Notes under the pieces: model-generated | What the model was told of the DNA's origin: nothing | What the model saw: only the letters and a program-made list of their open reading frames with translations | The model's database searches: none | Shown here: positions 56,055 to 61,398 of the stretch, in pieces | Position numbering within the stretch: the first letter of the stretch is position 1 | Layout of the letters: each line of letters begins with the position of its first letter | Made by a program: the position numbers and the translations under genes | NCBI RefSeq assembly: GCF_000820305.1 | Contig: NZ_CDBH01000038.1 | Coordinates: 1-61,398 of the forward strand | Reading direction: 5' to 3' | DNA from: Aeromonas dhakensis | Lineage (GTDB): Bacteria > Pseudomonadota > Gammaproteobacteria > Enterobacterales > Aeromonadaceae | Length of the DNA: 61,398 nt

Positions 56055-56672
56055 ATGATGAAACGCACAAGCCACGGCTTTACCCTGATAGAACTGGTGC
56101 TGGTCATCATAGTGCTGGGGATCCTGGCCGTGACCGCCCTGCCCCGCTTCATCAATCTCAAGGATGACGCACTCAAGAGCACGGTCGCGGCAACGGCGGC
56201 CAGCTTTGCCAGCGCAGTCCAGCTGGCTCATGCCGGCTGGGCGGTCAAGGCGCAGGATCAGGCGCTCTACAATCTCGGCAGCATGGGGCAACGCAATCTC
56301 GACATCAACCGCTATGGCTGGCCCGCCGGCACGGACGAAGATCAGGGGCGCAAGGGGATCGACGAACCCTATGTCGCAGGTCAGGGCGACTACATCTCGG
56401 TGAGCAACCAGTCAGACTGCCGTCTGCTGTTTCAGGGGCTGCTGGACAGCAGCTACACCGTCGCCTCGGTCGATCAGGATCCCGATCAGCAACTCAACGC
56501 CGACTACCTGTCCAGCGAACTGACCGCCAACCAGATAGATGAAGAGGGGGAGCCGCACAGCAACTGCCGCTACACCCTGCGCGACTCCATCGGCCGCTTC
56601 CCCGCCTATCCCGACGGTCTCTCCTTCGACTACAACAGCATCACTGGTGCCGTGACCCGCAATTTCCAGTGA
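56055..56672 (+). CDS. Type IV pilin-like (MshB-like) protein
   Basis: A prepilin-like 205-aa protein. A short basic leader ends at SHG, followed by the processing site G^[18 protein letters not shown] (mature N-terminal Phe, Glu at +5), a hydrophobic helix, and a C-terminal domain with two cysteines (SDCRLLF, SNCRYTL) that probably form the D-loop. The [24 protein letters not shown] stretch is like MSHA-type pilins such as MshB. It is isolated from other pilus genes and divergent from yjjV. Confidence 0.85.
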   Translation: MMKRTSHGFTLIELVLVIIVLGILAVTALPRFINLKDDALKSTVAATAASFASAVQLAHAGWAVKAQDQALYNLGSMGQRNLDINRYGWPAGTDEDQGRKGIDEPYVAGQGDYISVSNQSDCRLLFQGLLDSSYTVASVDQDPDQQLNADYLSSELTANQIDEEGEPHSNCRYTLRDSIGRFPAYPDGLSFDYNSITGAVTRNFQ

Positions 56673-56823
56673 GCGGCTCCGACTCGGCTTGCGGCTCTGC
56701 CTGCGGCGCCTCATCCTGTTCCCGACGCACCGGCACGCAGCAGCGCCGGTTCTCCGGCGTGAGCCCCCACTCCTCGCACCAGCCATCGTAGCGAGCCAGC
56801 CAGCGTAACAAGATACCTTTCAT
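56641..56823 (-). CDS. DUF5363-like small protein
   Basis: A 60-aa protein starting [20 protein letters not shown] followed by [15 protein letters not shown], a pattern I associate with DUF5363 proteins (YDxWC and [11 protein letters not shown]). It has a low-complexity Glu/Gln/Pro tail. AGGGG lies 11 bp upstream of the start. Its 3' end overlaps the convergent pilin gene by 32 bp, which is unusual. Real but low-information. Confidence 0.65.
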   Translation of the reverse strand: MKGILLRWLARYDGWCEEWGLTPENRRCCVPVRREQDEAPQAEPQAESEPLTGNCGSRHQ

Positions 56824-56905
56824 CCGCGCGTTCCCCTCTTCATCAAGTCGACGGTTGCTCCGTCATATACCCGCTCGCCGCCAGGAGCAAACCGGGCCCG
56901 CCGCA

Positions 56906-57415
56906 TCATGGCGCCCCGGGCGACAGCAGCAACCCCATGCTGATCTCGTCCACGTAGCCATCGTCCAGCCGATAGGCCTGTCGCCGCAACCCCTCGTCCC
57001 GGAAGCCGAACTTGCGATAGAGGGCGTGCGCCACCTCGTTGTGGGCCATCACCCCCAGCTCCAGCCGCTGGATCCCTAGCTCGCCGGCGGCCGCGATCAG
57101 GGTGCGCAGTAACCGCTCACCCCATCCCAACCCGCGTGCACTCGACCGCAGCCCCATCACCACCAGGGCGCAGTGGCGGTTGCGCGCCAGGCCACCGCCG
57201 ATGAGCACGGCAAAGCCCTGCACCTCCCCGGCCAGCACCAGCAGCCACATGGCCTGATTGGGGGCAGCCACCATGGCCTCGAGCCGCTGGCGCTGCCCCT
57301 CGATGTCCGAGGGGCGCTCCCCCGCCTCATACAGCATGAAGCGGGTTTCCCTGTCCAGTTGCCCAAAGAAGTGATCCAGCGCCGCCGCATCCTCCACACT
57401 CGCCAAACGAATCAT
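56906..57415 (-). CDS. GNAT family N-acetyltransferase
   Basis: A 169-aa GNAT enzyme. The start chosen is ATG 57415 (MIRLASVEDAAALDHFFGQL). It has the acetyl-CoA pyrophosphate loop LRSSARGLGWGERLLRTLI (R/Q-x-x-G-x-G/A, about 92-110) and the C-terminal ELGVMAHNEVAHALYRKFGF. The acceptor is unknown. Confidence 0.88.
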   Translation of the reverse strand: MIRLASVEDAAALDHFFGQLDRETRFMLYEAGERPSDIEGQRQRLEAMVAAPNQAMWLLVLAGEVQGFAVLIGGGLARNRHCALVVMGLRSSARGLGWGERLLRTLIAAAGELGIQRLELGVMAHNEVAHALYRKFGFRDEGLRRQAYRLDDGYVDEISMGLLLSPGAP

Positions 57416-57460
57416 CACCCTCGCACTCCCTGCCTGGTAGCGACGCCGATCTACGGCCAT

Positions 57461-57490
57461 AAAAAAACGACTCCATTTGGAGTCGTTTTT
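57461..57490. terminator. Bidirectional terminator after the RlmCD-like gene
   Basis: AAAAAAACGACTCCA and TGGAGTCGTTTTT form a stem. On the minus strand it ends the methyltransferase gene, upstream of the GNAT gene. Confidence 0.85.
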
Positions 57491-57515
57491 ATCAGAGCCA
57501 TCTGGCTAATTCAAT

Positions 57516-58940
57516 TCACCCCTTGGCGGGCAGGCTTAGACGAGCAACCGCTTCGACGTCCATGGCACGAGTGGGAACCAACGACGACCAGGCCTTGGCA
57601 GGCAGGCTCAGGCGGGCGACAGCCTCTACGTGCATCGAGTGCGGGAACATGTCCACCGGCTGCACCTCGTCCAGCACGAAGCCCTGCTTGACCAGCCAGG
57701 CGAGATCCCGGGCCAGGGTCTGCGGGTTGCAGGAGACATAAACCAGCCGGCGCGGCGCCATGGCCACCAGGGTCTGCAATACGGCCTTGTCGCAGCCCTT
57801 GCGCGGCGGATCCATCACCACCACATCGGCGCTCACCCCTTCGGCGTGCAGGGCGGGCATCAGCTGCTCCGCCTTGCCAACGTGGAACTCGGTCTGCTCG
57901 ATGCCATTGAGGGCCGCGTTGCGACGGGCGTCGCTGATGGCGCTCTCCACCGACTCGATCCCCACCACCTTGGCGGCCTTGCCCGCCAGGAACAGGGAGA
58001 TGGTGCCAATACCGCAATAGATGTCGAACACCGTCTCGTTGCCGGTCAGCTCGCAATACTCCAGCGCCTTGGAGTAGAGCACGTCGGTCTGGCTCGGGTT
58101 GTTCTGGAAGAAGGAGAGCGGCGAGATCTCGAATTCAAGCTCGTGGATCTTGTCGCGGATCACCCCGCTGCCCAGCAGCACCCGGTTGTTGTCACCCAGG
58201 ATGCGGTTGGTGCGCGCCTCGTTGATGTTCTGCACCAGGGTAGTGACCGGCAGATCCTGCAGGGCGGCCAGCAGCTCGACTTCGAACGGCAGCTCCTCAC
58301 CCAGAGTCACCAGCACCACCATCAGCTCGCCGCTCTTGAAGCCCTTGCGGGTCATCAGGTTGCGCACGCAGCCGGTGTGGGCCACTTCGTCATAAGCCGC
58401 GATGTCATGCTCGCGCATCCAGTTGCGCACCCTGGCGTTGAGCTCGACGTGGAGCGAGTCCTGCACCGCGCAGTCATCGGCGCTGATGAGATCGTGGGAG
58501 TGCTTGCGGTAGAAGCCGATCTCGGCGCCGGCCTCGCAGCCACGCACCGCGTACTGCGCCTTGTTGCGATAGGCGAACGGCGTCTCCATGCCGAGGATGG
58601 GGTTGACCACGGCCTCACCCAGCCCGACCTGCTCCAGAGCGCTCTGCACCAAGCTCTGTTTGAGCTTGAGCTGGGCCGGATAGGCCAGCGGGCGCACCTG
58701 GCAACCGCCACATTCTGTGTTGGGGCAGAAGTCGGCAACCCGGTCGGCGGAGGGCTGGAGCAGCTCGGCCACCTTGCCGTGCAGGTAGTTGGGCTTCACC
58801 TCGGTCAGTTCGACCAACGCCTGCTCACCCGGCAGCAGACCTTCGACAAACAGGGGGCGGTCGAACAGGCGTCCTTTGCCATCTCCTTTGTCGGTCAGTT
58901 CCAGGATCTCGATCTGGTGTTGATGTCCCACTAGCGGCAT
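57516..58940 (-). CDS. RlmCD-like 23S rRNA (uracil-C5)-methyltransferase with repeated C-terminus
   Basis: Class I SAM-dependent RNA m5U methyltransferase (TrmA/RlmC/RlmD superfamily). The start chosen is ATG 58940 with GGAG 6 bp upstream, giving 474 aa. Domains: TRAM (about 4-62), [4Fe-4S] cysteines CPNTECGGCQ and a fourth in DDCAVQ, SAM motif DIYCGIGTISLFLAGKA (about 310) and catalytic SCNPQTLARDLAWL. The FFQNNPSQT...YCGIGTISLFLA and MDPPRKGCDKAVLQTL blocks look like the Firmicutes RlmCD form, not E. coli RlmD. The C-terminus carries two copies of VEAVARLSLPAK, 24 residues apart. Confidence 0.85.
   Translation of the reverse strand: MPLVGHQHQIEILELTDKGDGKGRLFDRPLFVEGLLPGEQALVELTEVKPNYLHGKVAELLQPSADRVADFCPNTECGGCQVRPLAYPAQLKLKQSLVQSALEQVGLGEAVVNPILGMETPFAYRNKAQYAVRGCEAGAEIGFYRKHSHDLISADDCAVQDSLHVELNARVRNWMREHDIAAYDEVAHTGCVRNLMTRKGFKSGELMVVLVTLGEELPFEVELLAALQDLPVTTLVQNINEARTNRILGDNNRVLLGSGVIRDKIHELEFEISPLSFFQNNPSQTDVLYSKALEYCELTGNETVFDIYCGIGTISLFLAGKAAKVVGIESVESAISDARRNAALNGIEQTEFHVGKAEQLMPALHAEGVSADVVVMDPPRKGCDKAVLQTLVAMAPRRLVYVSCNPQTLARDLAWLVKQGFVLDEVQPVDMFPHSMHVEAVARLSLPAKAWSSLVPTRAMDVEAVARLSLPAKG
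57519..57632 (-). repeat. Two 42-bp units, 72-bp period, at the 3' end of the methyltransferase gene
   Basis: 57519-57560 and 57591-57632 encode DVEAVARLSLPAKG and HVEAVARLSLPAKA. The proteins are nearly identical, but about nine of the codons differ only at silent positions. This points to an old duplication kept by selection on the protein sequence. Confidence 0.85.
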
Positions 58941-59265
58941 GAGCGGCTCCAAAAGTACATATATAAGAGAGTGATGAACCGGCCCGGCCGACCCATCAAG
59001 AAAAGGTGGCAGAGTTTAGCGGAGATCCGTCCAAATTGCAGGCATAAAACAGCAACAAGACAGAGGACATTGCTGCTGCCCGCTTTGTCTGCCGAAAAAT
59101 GCTATCGCCGGCGGCGATCTCGGGGATGCGCTCTATCGGGGGTGATGGCGCCAGAGGCGAGCCGCCCCACCACAGGCTCGGGCATCAGAGTTGGCCCCCG
59201 GCAAACGGACATAAAAAAACCGCCGGCATGGCCGGCGGCAATCTTGTTGAACAACAGATGGCGGA
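58941..59265. other. Gap between amtB and the methyltransferase gene
   Basis: The 325 bp hold the amtB terminator at 59213-59241 and presumably the methyltransferase promoter. I see no other supported feature. Confidence 0.5.
59213..59241 (-). terminator. amtB terminator
   Basis: On the minus strand CCGCCGGCC and GCCGGCGG form a stem followed by seven T's. Confidence 0.9.
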
Positions 59266-60675
59266 TTACAGGCTGTAGGCCTTCTCGCCGTGGGTGGTGA
59301 CGTCCAACCCCTCCCGCTCAGCATCCTCTTTCACCCGCAGGCCGATCAGCATATCCACCAGCTTGTAGGCCACCACCGAGATGATACCGGACCAGAGGAT
59401 GGTCACCCCCACCCCGATGGCCTGGATCTTGACCTGATCCAGGATGGAGTAGCCCTCCGCCACCTGGTTGGTGACATAGTCCCACACCCCGGTGCCGCCC
59501 AGATCCGGGCTGGCGAACACCCCGGTCAGCAGGGCGCCGAGGATGCCGCACACCCCGTGCACGCCGAACACGTCCAGACTGTCATCGGCACCCAGCAGCC
59601 GCTTGAGACCGTGAACCCCCCACAACCCGGCGACACCGCTGATGAGGCCCATTACCAGGCCACCACCGACCCCGACGAAACCGGCCGCCGGGGTGATCAC
59701 CACCAGCCCGGAGACGGCACCGGAAGCCGCACCCAGCAGCGAGGGACGGCCTTTCATCACCCACTCGGCCAAGGTCCAGGAGAGGGCCGCCGCAGCCGGC
59801 GCCACCCAGGTGTTGATGAAGGCCAGTGCCGCCGTGCCGTTGGCTTCCAGCGCGGAGCCGGCGTTGAAACCGAACCAGCCGAACCAGAGCAGAGAGGCCC
59901 CGATCATGGTCATGGTGAGGCTGTGCGGGGTCATGGGGTCACGACCATAGCCCAGGCGCTTGCCCACCAGATAGGCGCCGACCAGACCGGCCACCGCCGC
60001 ATTGATGTGCACCACTGTGCCGCCGGCAAAATCCAGCGCGCCGTGCTGGAACAGATAACCGGCAGTCGCCGTGGCCGCTGCCGCGGCATCGGCCGTGGTA
60101 TAGGCATCCGGACCCGCCCAGTACCACACCATGTGGGCCAGCGGGATATAGGCGAAGGTGAACCAGATCACCGAGAACAGCAGCACGGCGGCAAACTTGA
60201 TGCGCTCGGCAAAGGCCCCCACGATCAGGCCGCAGGTGATGGCGGCAAAGGCCCCCTGGAACACCACATAGATGAACTCGCTGATCCCGACTCCCTTGCT
60301 GAAGGTGGCGGCGATGGAGTCGGGGGTCACTCCCTTGAGCAGCGCCTTGCTGAAGGAGCCATAGACGCTGTTGCCTTCGGTAAAAGCCAGCGAATAACCG
60401 TAGATCACCCACAGCACGCAGATGAGCGAGAACAGGGTGAATACCTGCATCAGCACGCTCAGCATGTTCTTGGTGCGCACCAGACCGCCATAAAACAGGG
60501 CCAGGCCCGGAATGGACATCAGGATCACCAGGGCTGCCGACAGCAGCATCCAGGTATTGTCCCCCTTGTTGATGGTCACTACCGCAGGTGCGGTCACCAC
60601 CTCTTCGGCCCAGCTGGGGGCGGCCAGCAGGGCAATCAGCGCCAACAGGCCAGTCATCACGAGTCTCTTGAGCAT
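59266..60675 (-). CDS. amtB: Ammonium transporter AmtB
   Basis: Amt/Mep/Rh channel for ammonium uptake under nitrogen limitation. The start chosen is ATG 60675 (MLKRLVMTGLLALIALLAAP) with AAGGAG upstream, giving 469 aa. There is a signal peptide ending SWA, about 11 membrane helices, and the twin pore histidines in FAGGTVVHINAAVAGL (about 200) and FGVHGVCGILGALLTG (about 350). No glnK is adjacent in the window. Confidence 0.97.
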   Translation of the reverse strand: MLKRLVMTGLLALIALLAAPSWAEEVVTAPAVVTINKGDNTWMLLSAALVILMSIPGLALFYGGLVRTKNMLSVLMQVFTLFSLICVLWVIYGYSLAFTEGNSVYGSFSKALLKGVTPDSIAATFSKGVGISEFIYVVFQGAFAAITCGLIVGAFAERIKFAAVLLFSVIWFTFAYIPLAHMVWYWAGPDAYTTADAAAAATATAGYLFQHGALDFAGGTVVHINAAVAGLVGAYLVGKRLGYGRDPMTPHSLTMTMIGASLLWFGWFGFNAGSALEANGTAALAFINTWVAPAAAALSWTLAEWVMKGRPSLLGAASGAVSGLVVITPAAGFVGVGGGLVMGLISGVAGLWGVHGLKRLLGADDSLDVFGVHGVCGILGALLTGVFASPDLGGTGVWDYVTNQVAEGYSILDQVKIQAIGVGVTILWSGIISVVAYKLVDMLIGLRVKEDAEREGLDVTTHGEKAYSL

Positions 60676-60840
60676 ACAGCCATCTCCTTCCCTGTCGTCC
60701 CGGCTCCAGGCCGGGTCCATTTCCTGATATGAACATCGACACCGATGATTCACGTACATTTCCATTCGGTACACACTGGTTACCGCTCCCGGTCAGATTC
60801 CCTCTACGGAGCGGCATCATGGCGACATAACTGCTTAAAA

Positions 60841-60855
60841 GCACAAAGCGGGCCA
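60841..60855 (-). promoter_or_regulatory. Sigma-54-type promoter for amtB
   Basis: On the minus strand TGGCCCGCTTTGTGC keeps the invariant GG-N10-GC spacing and most of the TGGCACG-N4-TTGC consensus. It lies about 165 bp upstream of the start codon. Confidence 0.6.
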
Positions 60856-60906
60856 ACTTAATAAGTTATTTAAAATCATAAAGTTATTCGTATGAAAGAG
60901 AGGGGG

Positions 60907-60923
60907 CGCACCAGATTGGCGCA
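60907..60923. promoter_or_regulatory. NtrC-binding site (strong candidate)
   Basis: CGCACCAGATTGGCGCA matches TGCACCA-N3-TGGTGCA at 12 of 14 defined positions. It is about 60 bp upstream of the sigma-54 promoter. Confidence 0.65.
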
Positions 60924-60948
60924 TGGGACGCGCTAACATGAGCGAATG

Positions 60949-60965
60949 CGCACTTCTGCTGTGCA
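60949..60965. promoter_or_regulatory. NtrC-binding site (weaker candidate)
   Basis: CGCACTTCTGCTGTGCA matches 9 of 14 positions. Its centre is 42 bp from the first site, about four helical turns. Confidence 0.4.
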
Positions 60966-61082
60966 GGCAGAGCAAGCCGCACCGAAATGGAGCAAGGCGG
61001 GACATGGCATGACCACAGAGGTGTACCCGGCTTGCCGATATCAGCCGGAGAACAGAAGCGTGACAAGGAAGGGGATAGGCGG

Positions 61083-61118
61083 AAAAACAAAAGGCCATCA
61101 TTGCTGATGGCCTTTTGT
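61083..61118 (-). terminator. Terminator of tRNA-Leu
   Basis: On the minus strand AAGGCCATCA and TGATGGCCTT pair around GCAA, followed by TTGTTTTT, 12 bp after the tRNA. Confidence 0.9.
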
Positions 61119-61129
61119 CATGAATTTGA

Positions 61130-61215
61130 TGGTGCCCGGGGTCGGACTCGAACCGACACGGTTATTCACCGGCGGATTTTGAATCCGCTGCGTCTACCGA
61201 TTTCGCCACCCGGGC
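61130..61215 (-). tRNA. tRNA-Leu (CAA)
   Basis: An 86-nt type II tRNA with encoded CCA, long variable arm and anticodon loop TTCAAAA (anticodon CAA, reads UUG). The 5' end is GCCCGGGTGGCGAAATCGG. Confidence 0.97.
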
Positions 61216-61226
61216 AACTGCGAGGG

Positions 61227-61254
61227 ATTATACGAATGGCGCTTGGGCATGCAA
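61227..61254 (-). promoter_or_regulatory. Predicted tRNA-Leu promoter
   Basis: On the minus strand TTGCAT (61249-61254), 16 bp, TATAAT (61227-61232), followed by a C-rich discriminator directly before the tRNA. Confidence 0.75.
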
Positions 61255-61358
61255 GGTGTTTTTCTTGTGCTCACAGTCGTTTGCTCATTTATTCAACGCC
61301 TTGCCGAGGCAAGGTCAGTTACATAGAATGCCCGCATCATATTAATGGAATAAGAACG

Positions 61359-61398
61359 ATGGCCAAGCGTAAACCCGTCCAACCGACCACTCCCCCTC
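61359..61398 (+). CDS. Start of an unidentified gene (truncated by window end)
   Basis: ATG 61359, with GGAA 9 bp upstream, opens a frame reading MAKRKPVQPTTPP before the window ends. The basic, Pro-rich start is not enough to identify it. Confidence 0.5.
   Translation, partial: MAKRKPVQPTTPP

Larger units (their letters stand above)
60676..61082. other. amtB control region
   Basis: No protein gene is supported. It contains a sigma-54-type promoter (60841-60855) and two NtrC-like sites (60907-60923, 60949-60965). Confidence 0.7.

Noticed and set aside
60835..61101. Minus-strand frames of 68-88 codons upstream of amtB
   Set aside because: They lie across NtrC/sigma-54 sites and a tRNA terminator, with Cys/Ser/His-rich composition unlike local proteins.

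Overview
The window looks like a conserved chromosomal segment of an Aeromonas species (Gammaproteobacteria, Aeromonadales). The evidence is a GC-rich genome, gene orders shared with both enterics and vibrios (cydAB-cydX-ybgE-ybgC-tolQRAB-pal-cpoB-tRNA(Lys/Val); srmB divergent from trmN6; zur next to dusA; yjjV-nupC-deoCABD), and protein sequences that fall between E. coli and Vibrio versions. I see no phage, insertion sequence, CRISPR array or plasmid feature. The genus call is inference from gene content and order.

Layout. 1-723: a minus-strand cluster of tRNA-Lys and tRNA-Val genes containing a 190-bp tandem duplication, with a promoter near 775-802. 898-9795: the envelope and respiration block cydA-cydB-cydX-ybgE-ybgC-tolQ-tolR-tolA-tolB-pal-cpoB, all minus strand, with two perfect FNR boxes far upstream of cydA. 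10377-10675: a short plus-strand transcription unit that appears to encode a 25-residue peptide. 10731-14611: ruvAB and a chemoreceptor. 14747-23647: proS and a mixed set of single genes (SDR enzyme, outer-membrane protein, copper chaperone, enoyl-CoA hydratase, CatB-like acetyltransferase, an exported ParB-like protein, an oligopeptide-binding protein). 23710-28837: DUF4426-yggU-yggT-proC-yggS divergent from pilT-pilU. 28869-35051: yaaA, srmB, trmN6 and two tandem brnQ paralogues. 35116-39718: a zur-cheX-small membrane protein operon, dusA with a 49-aa membrane protein, hupA, rsd and a PilZ protein. 39790-48752: radA, a double-PilZ protein, a hydrolase, serB, ytjB and a GAF/PAS diguanylate cyclase. 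48822-56016: the nucleoside salvage block deoD-deoB-deoA-deoC-xapX-nupC-yjjV. 56055-61398: an orphan type IV pilin-like protein, a DUF5363 protein, a GNAT enzyme, an RlmCD-like RNA methyltransferase, amtB with an NtrC/sigma-54 type control region, tRNA-Leu(CAA), and the first codons of a further gene.

How the parts work together. The Cyd/Tol block couples a high-affinity quinol oxidase to the Tol-Pal trans-envelope machine. NupC imports nucleosides and DeoABCD degrade them to central metabolites. PilT/PilU retract type IV pili. Three c-di-GMP-related genes (two PilZ proteins and one GGDEF enzyme) lie within 10 kb of each other among housekeeping genes, and CheX is co-transcribed with the zinc regulator Zur.

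The most unusual items are: a triplicated, decayed 5' end of cpoB that leaves two signal-peptide-like mini-ORFs between pal and cpoB; the small-peptide transcription unit at 10.4-10.7 kb; an RlmCD-like methyltransferase with a repeated C-terminus; the zur-cheX operon; unusually strong hairpins inside the nupC-xapX-deo operon; and a well-formed NtrC/sigma-54 control region upstream of an amtB gene that has no adjacent glnK. I did not find a clearly new multi-gene system.
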